Assembly (NCBI GenBank): GCA_039984955.1
Contig: JBDWTN010000005.1
Coordinates: forward strand, 372,001 to 436,000
DNA from: Marinobacter alexandrii
GTDB taxonomy: Bacteria; Bacteroidota; Bacteroidia; Cytophagales; Cyclobacteriaceae
Reading direction: 5' to 3'
Length of the DNA stretch: 64,000 bases
Below, in pieces: positions 17,499-27,000 of this stretch; position 1 is the stretch's first letter; the number at the start of each line of letters is the position of its first letter. Position numbers and translations under genes: made by a program. Under the pieces are notes generated by a model. The model was not told the origin of the DNA. It was given only the letters and a program-made list of their open reading frames with translations, and did not search any database.

Positions 17499-19904
17499 AT
17501 GAGTGAGGCGAAAAACAAAACTAAACTTCCTGTTTCGATAGAAGAAATACTTCAGGATTATCAATTAGCTATTGAAAGCCGAGAAGCAAGCCTTATTGGC
17601 AGGAAGGAAGTTTTTATGGGTAAAGCCAAGTTTGGAATTTTTGGCGATGGAAAAGAAGTACCACAAATAGCAATGGCTAAATTTTTCAAGAATGGAGATT
17701 GGAGATCAGGCTATTACCGTGACCAAACTTTTATGATGGCCATTGGTCAACTAAACACTCAGCAATTTTTTGCTCAATTATATGCTCATACAGATGTAAA
17801 CGCAGAACCTGCATCAGCAGGAAGAATGATGAATGGTCATTTTGCGACAAGATACCTTAACGAAAAAGGGGAATGGTTAACACAAACGGACAAGAAAAAT
17901 AGTAGTGCAGATATCTCTCCTACAGCAGGTCAAATGCCTCGCCTATTAGGCTTGGCTTATGCTTCAAAGCTTTACAGAGAGAATAAAGATCTATCTGAAT
18001 TGGAGGACTTCTCAATCAATGGAAATGAAGTTGCGTTTGGCACTATCGGAAACGCCTCTACCTCCGAAGGACATTTTTGGGAAACCATGAACGCCGCAGG
18101 TGTACTTCAAGTACCCATGGTAATGTCCGTTTGGGATGATGGTTATGGAATATCTGTTCCTCAAAAATATCATACAATCAAGGAAAGCATCTCTGACGCG
18201 CTTAGTGGATTTCAAAAGACTAAAGACAAATCTGGCTTTGAAATTTTAAAAGTGAAAGCCTGGGATTATGTGGCTTTGTTAGAGACGTATAAAAAAGCGA
18301 TTGACATTTCACGAAAAACTCACACTCCTTGTTTAATTCATGTGATTGAGGTTACTCAACCTCAAGGTCATTCTACCTCTGGATCACATGAAAGATATAA
18401 GACCAAAGAACGCTTAGATTGGGAAAAAAATCATGATTGCATTCTGAAAATGCGTGAATGGATCGTATCAGAAAAAATAGCTACCACCGAAGAGCTTAAT
18501 GAAATAGAAAAGGAGGCTAAACAAATTGCCAAGCAAGCAAAAGACCGAGCATGGAAATCTTATACTCTAGATATCAAAAAGGATGTTGAAGAGGCAATAA
18601 ATCTTATTGATAAAGCTGGGATCTCTTCCTCCAAGAAACCTGAAATTGAGAAAATATCAGAAGGTCTTCGAAAAGAGTTAAACCCTGAAAAATCTCATAT
18701 CATCCGTTCTGCTAAAAAATGTTTGAGATTATTAAATCAAGAAAAGTCTACAGAAAAGCAGACGCTTGCAAACTGGCTTAATGATAAAATTGAAGTTTAT
18801 GCTGAGCAATTCAACTCCAAACTATATAGCGAATCATCAGAATCCGCTCTAAATGTTGAGACTAACTCCGCTGAATATTCAGATAATAGCGAGTTAGTGG
18901 ATGGAAGAGAAGTCTTAAATGCCTGTTTTGACAATCTACTAAAAAATGATCCTAGGATATTTGCTTTTGGAGAAGATGTAGGCAAAATCGGTGATGTTAA
19001 TCAAGGATTTGCTGGATTACAGGAGAAGTATGGAGATCTAAAGGTAACCGATACCGGAATACGTGAAACAACAATTATTGGTCAAGGAATTGGTGCGGCA
19101 ATTAGAGGTCTAAAACCAATAGCTGAAATCCAATACCTTGATTATTTGCTCTATGCTCTCCAGACTTTATCTGATGATTTAGCAACGCTTCAATATCGCA
19201 CGTATGGCGGTCAGAAAGCTCCATTAATTATTAGAACCAGAGGTCACAGGCTTGAAGGAGTATGGCATTCAGGATCGCCGATGGGAATGATCCTTCACTC
19301 CTTGAGAGGGATGTTTGTATTGACTCCTAGAAATATGACTCAGGCAGCTGGGTTTTATAACACACTAATAGCATCAGATGATCCTGCTTTGGTTATTGAA
19401 TCTTTAAATGGATATAGACTAAAAGAACGGATACCAGAAAATCTAAATGATTTCAAACTGGCTCTTGGCGAGCCTGAGATCCTACGAACTGGCAAGGATG
19501 TAACAATTGTTACCTACGGATCTACCTGTAGAGTCGTAATGGAAGCCGCGAATCAACTGGAAGAAGTGGGGATAGATGCCGAGGTGATAGATGCTCAATC
19601 ACTTATCCCATTCGATCGCCCTCAAATGATTGTCAAGTCCTTAAATAAAACAAACAGGCTAGTGGTTATCGATGAGGATGTAGAAGGTGGGGCATCAGCA
19701 TTTATTCTTCAGCAAATTCTTGAAAGAGATAATGGTTATTTTCATTTAGACTCAAAGCCTTTGACAATTACCGGTAAAAACCATCGTGCGGCATACGGTA
19801 GTGATGGAGACTATTTCTCTAAACCAAATGTGGAGGAGATCTTTGATGAGATATATAGTATGCATTCCGAAATAGATCCGGAAAGATTCCCAAGTATCTA
19901 TTGA
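17499..19904 (+). CDS. Fused E1 alpha/beta 2-oxoacid dehydrogenase (branched-chain type)
   Basis: 801 residues joining both E1 subunits. Residues 1 to about 370 are the alpha part with the TPP region IGNASTSEG (about 184) and WDDGYGIS (about 213). Residues about 480-801 are the beta part, with FAFGEDVGKIGDVNQGF, TGIRETTIIGQGIGAAI and a C-terminal transketolase domain (VIDEDVEGGASAFI). It decarboxylates 2-oxoacids on thiamine diphosphate and passes the acyl group to an E2 lipoyl protein not present in this window. The usual GDG and NN metal-binding pairs read GN and DD. A linker of about 100 charged residues separates the halves. Substrate may be branched-chain 2-oxoacids or pyruvate. The 3' end overlaps the convergent lipoprotein gene by 7 bp. 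Confidence 0.88.
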   Translation: MSEAKNKTKLPVSIEEILQDYQLAIESREASLIGRKEVFMGKAKFGIFGDGKEVPQIAMAKFFKNGDWRSGYYRDQTFMMAIGQLNTQQFFAQLYAHTDVNAEPASAGRMMNGHFATRYLNEKGEWLTQTDKKNSSADISPTAGQMPRLLGLAYASKLYRENKDLSELEDFSINGNEVAFGTIGNASTSEGHFWETMNAAGVLQVPMVMSVWDDGYGISVPQKYHTIKESISDALSGFQKTKDKSGFEILKVKAWDYVALLETYKKAIDISRKTHTPCLIHVIEVTQPQGHSTSGSHERYKTKERLDWEKNHDCILKMREWIVSEKIATTEELNEIEKEAKQIAKQAKDRAWKSYTLDIKKDVEEAINLIDKAGISSSKKPEIEKISEGLRKELNPEKSHIIRSAKKCLRLLNQEKSTEKQTLANWLNDKIEVYAEQFNSKLYSESSESALNVETNSAEYSDNSELVDGREVLNACFDNLLKNDPRIFAFGEDVGKIGDVNQGFAGLQEKYGDLKVTDTGIRETTIIGQGIGAAIRGLKPIAEIQYLDYLLYALQTLSDDLATLQYRTYGGQKAPLIIRTRGHRLEGVWHSGSPMGMILHSLRGMFVLTPRNMTQAAGFYNTLIASDDPALVIESLNGYRLKERIPENLNDFKLALGEPEILRTGKDVTIVTYGSTCRVVMEAANQLEEVGIDAEVIDAQSLIPFDRPQMIVKSLNKTNRLVVIDEDVEGGASAFILQQILERDNGYFHLDSKPLTITGKNHRAAYGSDGDYFSKPNVEEIFDEIYSMHSEIDPERFPSIY

Positions 19905-20746
19905 GTAATATCTTCAAGAAAAAAATCCGGAGAGCTAACCGTATTACTTTGATTTAGAGCTCTATCTATAACCTTGAATCTCACCTGCAGTGGTTTACCT
20001 AGAAGAAACTGAAAACCTCCAGATCTGAGGGCATAGCTAATTGTTCCTTGAGTAGCATCTGCATCGAATATGGGTATACGTCCATCAAACCTACCGACAC
20101 ACGTCTCAAAAATTGTATTAAAATCAACTCTGGAGTAATCTCCGTTTGGAAGTCTTTCGTAGAAATCAATAATAATATTGTAATAGTTTTCATTTGGAAT
20201 GACAAAACCTCCAATCTCTTCTCTACCTATTCGATCTCTATTGGGTCCATCTTCTTCAGGGAAGAAAAAAACAAAATCAATGTAATTTTCACAATCATCA
20301 CTTCCTATTCTGGGGTCATCGCTTCCGAGCTGGGAGAATGTACCAACACGTTGAAATTCATTAACCTGCTCTGTTCTAAAAAGTTGTCCACCATTGCTAT
20401 TCAGCCCATCTCTTAGTTGAATAGAGCGAGCTAGAAGCGCTATTGGTGCAGAAAGGTAAGGAGGATTATGTTCACTGTCAGAAGTCAAGATTGCTGAATC
20501 TCCATCAAGTACTGCGTTAACAAAATGGTATGGTATTCCTGCGTCTTCTATTTGATCCAATCCAATATTTCCACCACCATCTTCGAAGGAAAAGCTTAAC
20601 ACCAGAGAATCTAATGAATTTTCACTATTGTAAAATTCTATTGCCTGAAACTTTATGCTAGGAGTATCAGGGAAAATATCTTTGTTAAAACATCCGGTCA
20701 ATCCAAATATTAAGATATAAGAGAGATATTTTAAATATTTATTCAT
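19898..20746 (-). CDS. Hypothetical lipoprotein
   Basis: 282 residues with a lipoprotein signal peptide (hydrophobic YLSYILIFGLTG followed by Cys19). The mature part is beta-rich and contains FSFEDGGGNIGLDQ, a motif I have seen in Bacteroidota surface lipoproteins with Ig-like folds, but no function is attached to it. Acidic Asp/Glu clusters (EDGPNRDRIGREE) are present. Probably anchored in the outer membrane. It is divergent from the LuxE-like gene with only 47 bp between them. Confidence 0.8.
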   Translation of the reverse strand: MNKYLKYLSYILIFGLTGCFNKDIFPDTPSIKFQAIEFYNSENSLDSLVLSFSFEDGGGNIGLDQIEDAGIPYHFVNAVLDGDSAILTSDSEHNPPYLSAPIALLARSIQLRDGLNSNGGQLFRTEQVNEFQRVGTFSQLGSDDPRIGSDDCENYIDFVFFFPEEDGPNRDRIGREEIGGFVIPNENYYNIIIDFYERLPNGDYSRVDFNTIFETCVGRFDGRIPIFDADATQGTISYALRSGGFQFLLGKPLQVRFKVIDRALNQSNTVSSPDFFLEDITQ

Positions 20747-20793
20747 ATGTTAAAAACAAAAATAATTCACATTGCCCTTAATTAAACAACAAA

Positions 20794-21756
20794 ATGAGTT
20801 TCTCTGAGGATTTTAAACAATCCATGCTCTCTATAAACGAAAAAACCATAGTTGATTGTTCCTTAGAGGCATTCGATTATCAATTTCATACCAATCAGGT
20901 ATATCGCGAATACTGTAATTACCTTAAAGTAAACCCCAAAACTGTTAAAAAACTTACAGAGATCCCTTTTTTACCTATTGAGTTCTTCAAAAATCATGCG
21001 GTAAAAAGTGGAGAATGGAAAGAAAAAAAAATATTTAGGAGTAGCGGCACTACTGACGAAGGTAGAAGCAAGCATTTCATCAAAGATCTGGACCATTATC
21101 ATACGTATTCTAAAAGCGTATTTGAAAAATCTTTTGGCAGTCTCTCAGAAATTAAAATCATCGCTCTTCTGCCGTCCTATCTAGAGCAAGGTGATTCATC
21201 ACTCATAAGCATGGTAGATTATTTCATGTCTTATTCTGCTGATGGGTCAGGATATTTTATTGGGGAAGATTTAACGTCTTTGTTAGAAAATGAAGATCCC
21301 AAAATTTTTATTGGAGTCTCATTCGCGTTCCTGGATCTTCTAGACAAGTCAGGACCTATTACCTCTCAAAATTGTATTGTTATTGAAACCGGTGGAATGA
21401 AAGGACGAAGAAGAGAAATAATCAGAAACGAACTCCATCAAATGCTTAAAGATGGATTTAGTGTAAATACAGTCTTCTCAGAATATGGCATGACAGAACT
21501 GCAAAGTCAAGCGTATGGTGAAAATGGCATCTTTCATTTTCCGCCTTGGGCTAAATGCCTGATTAGAGACATTAATGATCCATTCGCTTACCTAGATCAA
21601 AATAAAACTGGCGGCATTAATGTTATCGACCTTGCAAACATTGATTCTTGTTGTTTTATCGAGACCAAAGACCTTGGAAGAACGAAACATGAAGGTTTCG
21701 AAGTTCTTGGTCGTTTTGATAATAGTGACATTCGTGGGTGTAACTTGATGATTTAG
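20794..21756 (+). CDS. LuxE/PaaK-like acyl-protein synthetase domain protein
   Basis: 320 residues resembling the acyl-protein synthetase (LuxE) branch of adenylate-forming enzymes. Seen: IPFLPIEFFKNHAVKSG near 70, the ATP-binding FRSSGTTDEGRSKHF (about 87) and a C-terminal VFSEYGMTELQSQAYG motif like the A5 region of adenylating enzymes. It should activate a carboxylic acid as an acyl-adenylate, then transfer it to a thiol or protein. No fatty-acid reductase (LuxC) gene lies nearby, so bioluminescence is not suggested. A tailoring or surface-polymer role is possible. Confidence 0.8.
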   Translation: MSFSEDFKQSMLSINEKTIVDCSLEAFDYQFHTNQVYREYCNYLKVNPKTVKKLTEIPFLPIEFFKNHAVKSGEWKEKKIFRSSGTTDEGRSKHFIKDLDHYHTYSKSVFEKSFGSLSEIKIIALLPSYLEQGDSSLISMVDYFMSYSADGSGYFIGEDLTSLLENEDPKIFIGVSFAFLDLLDKSGPITSQNCIVIETGGMKGRRREIIRNELHQMLKDGFSVNTVFSEYGMTELQSQAYGENGIFHFPPWAKCLIRDINDPFAYLDQNKTGGINVIDLANIDSCCFIETKDLGRTKHEGFEVLGRFDNSDIRGCNLMI

Positions 21757-21867
21757 CGAAAAGCATAAAATATTTTGAATGAATCGCTGTTGTATAGTTG
21801 ATTATTTCTCCTATTTTTGAAGAGTTAGTTATTAAATGAAGAGCTTGCTCTAACAAATAAACCGCTT

Positions 21868-21996
21868 ATGAAACTAAAACTTACTATTCTAGCAGTGATT
21901 ATCTTGGCAATGAGTGCATGTACTCAAAGAACTTGTCCTACTTATGCTCAAGAAGACACTAAAGAAGTAAAAACAGAGCAACAAGCTAACGCTTAA
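21868..21996 (+). CDS. Small lipoprotein (42 residues)
   Basis: ATG at 21868 to TAA at 21994-21996. It encodes a hydrophobic signal peptide (LTILAVIILAMSA) and then Cys18 in ACTQRTCPTYAQ, so a lipidated peptide of about 25 residues, with a second Cys and a polar acidic tail. CxxxTCPTYA-type micro-lipoproteins recur in Bacteroidota as far as I recall, function unknown. It lies 111 bp after the LuxE-like gene and overlaps the stop of the sigma54 regulator gene on the other strand by 4 bp. Confidence 0.7.
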   Translation: MKLKLTILAVIILAMSACTQRTCPTYAQEDTKEVKTEQQANA

Positions 21997-23150
21997 GTCT
22001 CCACATACTTTTTCACATCTCCTACTTTTATCGTGTCTTGTGACATGATAACCAGTCTTTCTATCACATTTCGTAATTCACGAATATTCCCTGTCCAATC
22101 ATATTTTTGTAATTGGTCAATTGCCCCTCCCTCTAATTCTTTCTTAGCTGTACCATACTCAGTAGCCACTTGCTCCAAAAAATGCTCAGATAATAAAGTA
22201 ATATCTTCTTTTCTTTCTCTCAAAGGCGGTACCGTAATAACCATCACACTTAACCTGTGATATAGATCCTCTCTAAAGTTTCCTTTTTCTATCTCTTGTT
22301 TGAGGTTTTTATTAGTAGCAGCAAGTACTCTTACATCCACACTGATAGACTTGTCTCCACCTACTCTATTGATTTTTTTATCTTGAAGTGCTCTGAGAAC
22401 TTTAGCTTGTGCTGAGAGACTCATATCACCTATTTCGTCTAGAAACAATGTTCCGCCATGTGCTTGCTCAAATTTTCCTATCCTCTGTTTATGAGCAGAT
22501 GTGAAAGATCCTTTTTCATGTCCAAAAAGTTCACTTTCAATGAGCTCTGATGGAATTGCAGCACAGTTTACTTCCACCAATGGAGCTTTTGATCTAGTAC
22601 TCTTTTCATGCAACCATCTTGCAACAAGCTCCTTCCCTGTACCATTTTCTCCATGTATTAAAACACGAGCCTCTGTAGGAGCTACTTTTTCAATGGTTTC
22701 TTTTACTTCAGCAATACCTTTTGATTCACCAATAATCTCAAATCCTTTGCTAACCTTTTTCCTCAAAACTTTCGTCTCTGTCGTTAGCTTGGAGCTTTCA
22801 AGTGCGTTTCTAACGGTGAGAAGTATTCTATTTAAATCTGGTGGCTTCTGTATGAAGTCATAGGCCCCTTTCTTCGTAGCATCCACAGCTGTATCTATTG
22901 TTCCATGCGCTGAAATCATTACGAATGGAATATCAAGCCCCTCTTCAGACACCTTACCCAAAAGTTCCATACCATCCATCTTGGGCATCTTGATATCACA
23001 GAGGACCAAATCAATTTTTTCATCTTGCAGTTTTGACCACCCATCTTCCCCATCTTCTCCAGTCAAAACCTCATATCCCTCCTCTATGAGGATATCACTT
23101 AAAGCATCTCGTATGCTTTTTTCGTCATCAACTACTAAAATCTTAGACAT
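21993..23150 (-). CDS. Sigma54-interacting response regulator lacking a DNA-binding domain
   Basis: 385 residues from MSKILVVDDEKS; an in-frame ATG five codons upstream is less typical. Order: receiver (1-120, Asp in LVLCDIKMPKMDG, Lys in FIQKPP), then the AAA+ activator domain with Walker A GENGTGKE, the sigma54 contact loop reading GSFTSA instead of GAFTGA, Walker B LFLDEIGDM and arginine-finger region REDLYHRL. The protein stops at VGDVKKYVET right after the AAA+ domain, so the Fis-type helix-turn-helix is absent. It may activate sigma54 from solution, as known for a few such proteins (FlgR). No kinase gene is adjacent. Confidence 0.9.
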   Translation of the reverse strand: MSKILVVDDEKSIRDALSDILIEEGYEVLTGEDGEDGWSKLQDEKIDLVLCDIKMPKMDGMELLGKVSEEGLDIPFVMISAHGTIDTAVDATKKGAYDFIQKPPDLNRILLTVRNALESSKLTTETKVLRKKVSKGFEIIGESKGIAEVKETIEKVAPTEARVLIHGENGTGKELVARWLHEKSTRSKAPLVEVNCAAIPSELIESELFGHEKGSFTSAHKQRIGKFEQAHGGTLFLDEIGDMSLSAQAKVLRALQDKKINRVGGDKSISVDVRVLAATNKNLKQEIEKGNFREDLYHRLSVMVITVPPLRERKEDITLLSEHFLEQVATEYGTAKKELEGGAIDQLQKYDWTGNIRELRNVIERLVIMSQDTIKVGDVKKYVET

Positions 23151-23180
23151 ATATTTTTTTATCAAATTAAGTAAACAAAA

Positions 23181-23541
23181 AGCAAGCCAGTAAGCCGGGT
23201 TCTGTTTTATCCCATCATTTATCTAGCACTGACATCACTATCAGCATCTAACGACCTACCCAATTCTGCTTGGGTGAGCAACCCTTAAAACGCAGAACCT
23301 ATTTGGTCTTTCAGCACGTAAGGTTTACCATGCGTCCAATGTCACCATTCGACCGGTGAGCTCTTACCTCACCTTTTCACCTTTTCCAAGACGGTAACCG
23401 TCTTGGTAGTTTATTTTCTGTGGCACTTTCTCTAAACTGACTGTTACCGTCAGCATGCTTCTTATTAGGAAGTACGTTGCTCTATGCTGCCCGGACTTTC
23501 CTTACTGACGATACTGTCAGTACGATAGGTCAGCTTGCAAT
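23181..23541 (-). ncRNA. rnpB: RNase P RNA (bacterial class A)
   Basis: The minus strand carries the conserved 5' block AAGGAAAGTCCGGGCA (near 23510), the internal GAGAAAGTGCCACAGAAA (near 23425) and the 3' block ACAGAACCCGGCTTA (near 23200). The ends pair as helix P1 (GCAAGC at 23533-23538 with GCTTGC at 23182-23187). About 360 nt is the normal length. It is the catalytic RNA that cuts tRNA 5' leaders. Ends are given to within a few bases. Confidence 0.95.
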
Positions 23542-23543
23542 TG

Positions 23544-23551
23544 CAAAAGTA
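23544..23551 (-). promoter_or_regulatory. -7 element of rnpB
   Basis: TACTTTTG on the minus strand matches TAnnTTTG and lies about 6 nt before the P1 helix, as expected if transcription starts at the mature 5' end. No good -33 partner is visible. Confidence 0.5.
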
Positions 23552-23552
23552 T

Positions 23553-23951
23553 TTAATGTATATCTTTTCCTGTGATTTTTAACTCCCAATCATCGGCATG
23601 CCTGGCAATTTCAAAAATCATCTCTTTGACCATCTGGTCTTTAAGGTTTATCAGAAAATTTATTGCTTCGACTTTTAGAAAACCATCCTCCACAATAAAC
23701 TTAGTGTAAGGATAATCCTTTGAGGCTTCCAAGCATTCATTGAAAGGAATGTCATAGGTAAGTTCGCAAACTTTAGATTTTAAATGAACTGCTTCTCTTT
23801 TATAGTCAGGATGTTCTATAATATGTCCCGTGACCGTCTGAAATCTTCCGCTTTTTAAAGGAACAATGATAACGGACTGAGTATCGTCATACTCTCTGAA
23901 TTCACCTCCAATCTCGGCTGCAAAATTCTCACTAAACTTTCTGTAATTCAT
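23553..23951 (-). CDS. Hypothetical protein, 132 residues
   Basis: A soluble protein with alternating beta strands and a final helix (YRKFSENFAAEIGGEF at the start, then SVIIVPLKSGRFQTVTG, and LINLKDQMVKEMIFEIARHA near the end). The layout recalls the CesT/YbjN-like fold of small chaperone-type proteins, but I find no decisive motif. It lies between rnpB and tamB on the same strand as both. Function unknown. Confidence 0.7.
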   Translation of the reverse strand: MNYRKFSENFAAEIGGEFREYDDTQSVIIVPLKSGRFQTVTGHIIEHPDYKREAVHLKSKVCELTYDIPFNECLEASKDYPYTKFIVEDGFLKVEAINFLINLKDQMVKEMIFEIARHADDWELKITGKDIH

Positions 23952-24016
23952 GGTGGTTAGGTTTTTAACTTACCATAAGGTAGTAATTAAGTTTGAGAAA
24001 TTTCTAATCTCTAGAA

Positions 24017-27000
24017 TTACAATTCGGACGCATCTTTATCCTCTTCCTCTTCTTTCTTTTTAGCTTCTTCTTCTGTCTCTTCTTTACGCCTTAATATAGC
24101 TTCCTCTCTGTTCCTTGTAAGAAGATCTGACAAATCATTGAATGAATGTACAAATCTTAGACTTATCCCAGTTTCTTGATTTTGCTGGTTATCGGTAATT
24201 TGAATACGTTGATTTGTATTTCTAAAAACCTTCGCTCTTAATCTGCCATCCTTCGTCAAACTATATTCAACCGACCAATCTCCGACTATATCATTCAAAA
24301 CATTGTCATTGTTATCCTCAGGATTACCAAAATCTCCGCCTCTTGCCACTTTCAATCGCCCGTTTAGAAGTGTGTATGCAAACCTTAACTGAAAAGAATT
24401 AAATGCCTCATTACTTAGGTCTGCAAGATCAATTTCTAATTCAAGGTTTTCGTCTACCTGATTTGCTAAATAACTCAACTGATTGGAAAGTACTTCACTA
24501 ACACTTTTAGAAACACTGAAGCCTTCATTACTTGTGAAAAAACTTTCTCTTGGCGTGAATCTCCTCAAAAATAGCAAGCTAATGACTTGTCTTTCAAGTT
24601 CCTCTTTGTCTAATTCAAGTTGTTTTAAAATTGCATTATTTGCATCAATTGCATCAACTGGATCCTTAAGTCTAATTTCAAATTTAATATCTGGACTTAG
24701 TATTGGTCCCGTAAGATCCAGAACAACTAACAATGGCACTTTTTCATTTAAATTTTCTTCCAATTGATTTTCAGGGTTTTTTAAATCCTCAAAAGATGCT
24801 CTTTGTAAATAAACAGCCTCAAAATCCAAGGATGCATTGTACGGCTCTCCAAACCACGTTATGGTACTACCTGGAGTAACATCGAAAAGCTTGCTAATCA
24901 AAGAAGTACCTCCGAGGCTTGGAGTAAAATTATAGGAGCCTTCATCGATGGTAAGTGTCCCAAACATATCAAATTCTCCATCAGAATCGAGTCTTAATTT
25001 AAGATTACCCGTTCCTCTGCCCTGAATAATTTCTCCTGTTCGTTGATTAAAAATTAGTTCACAGTATGCATCTGGGGTGACTTCAATATCAAAATCCAAC
25101 GTTAGACCAGAGATAGTGAAATCCTCTGTGGCTGCATTTTGTGTTGTGTCCGTAAAATCTATGAATGTGATATACTCTTCCTGACCAACATTCGATCCTT
25201 CTGAGATTGGTATATAGAACCTAGTATCTGCCTCTGTTCTTATTTTAGCACTGATATTGAGATCATTTAAAGGGCCTGTTACATTAATTCTTCCGGTTCC
25301 ATATGTTGAGCCATAGTACAAGCTGTTGTCTAGGGCTGTTGTATTCAGAAACTCGAATTTGTTTGCATTAACCTTAAAGTCGGCGATGAAATCTTTAAAA
25401 GAACTGTGCCCCATTCCTCCTGAGACATTGGCATTTGAACCTTTTCTATCAATTAGATCGAAGTTCACCAACGAAATCACTTTAGGATCAAAATCCAATT
25501 GCCCATTAAACTTATAATGCGTGTTTAGGTAATTGATAGTAACACCACCACCTTCAATACGACAGTTACCAATAACCCTAGGCGAAGCTAAAGATCCAGT
25601 AAGTTTTAAAGAACCGTTTGCTACTCCTTCAATATCGGAGAAGTTTTTAGATAAAAAAGGTTCTCCCATCTTTAGTTCAGCTTCATCAAAAGTAATACTG
25701 AAATCGAGTTGTTCACTTTCCTTTTTAGGATAATAAAATCCTTTTACTTGAATCGCATTTACATCTTTTCGTTCTACTTCGACTTTTGTGAAAATACTTT
25801 TATTTACAGGGTTCCATTGTGACGATCCACTGACGTCACCAACTATCAAATCATCATATCGTAAATTTTTCAGAAGAAATGCACCATCAAACTGAAAGGA
25901 TTCATCAGCAGTTTTTCTGAATAGCTTAAAATTGCCATTTAAAAACCCGCTAATCTCCGCATCTGAAAAGAGACCTACTTTATCCATATTTAGGTCTTCC
26001 GCAGAAATCAAAATTGAAGTAGGATCGGATTCAGCATAATTTCCTTCAATAGTAATTGATTCACTTGAATCATAAATTTCCAAATTAGAAATTGATGTTC
26101 CTTTCTCAGTAATAACTATTTTATTAGTTGGATTAAAATTCCAATTATCATCTAATAGTTGGATATCCGATGGCAACATTTTCAACACTAGGGAATCTTC
26201 ATAAAGTTTTAGACTGCTTTCTACTCTTACACTACTTGCTGTCACAGGCTGACTAACAATGGTTGTCATTTCTATATTATCATCAAACCAAACACCTTCT
26301 AATAAGAGGCCTTCAGTATCCGGCACACCTGGAATAACTTGTCTTTCTGATTCGAAAAGGAAATTAGTAAGTACGCTGGATGCATCAAGATCTTTTGATC
26401 CGTTTAATTCAATTATTGGATCATGAAATTCGTTCTTTCCAATAATTAATGTATCGGACTTTAAAAATAGAGACACGTTCACATTCTTACTTTGTCTGAA
26501 TGATGCATCAATAACTGTTTGACCGCCTATTGAAACTGGAAGGTCAAGTGAGTCAAGATATGGTGAGACATTAGTCACTATAGCATTGAATGACAACTTG
26601 TAACTTTCACCACTCCCTACGTACTCAACAGAATCCTCCTTCAATTGGAGCAGGGAAGCATACCCTGATGCCATATTAGGAATGTCTTTCAATACATTAG
26701 ATACTTTAAATGCACCTTTCAACGAAGACTCAAATCCAGGGAAAGCTAATTCCACAACTCTTACACTATCATCAAAACCTGCAGCAAATCGAATAGAATC
26801 AAGAATCAATTCTTTTCCTTCTAAGGAAAAAAGTCCTGAGTCTACCTTTAGCTTCGCCTTAAAATTATCAATATCCAAATCCTCAATTTCAAGATTAATT
26901 TTTCCCTTTCCAGTGATTGATTTAGCAGTTAAATTCAAGCTATCGGCATTAAAAATCTCAATCTTTGTATCAATTTTAACTACTTCTTTATCTTGTCTTA

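Noticed and set aside
20794-21756. Bioluminescence locus from the LuxE-like gene
   Set aside because: No luxA, luxB, luxC or luxD neighbours; LuxE-like domains occur in other pathways.
23531-23545. TTGCAATTGCAA palindrome at the rnpB 5' end
   Set aside because: It arises partly from the P1 helix strand and the -7 element; not needed as an operator.
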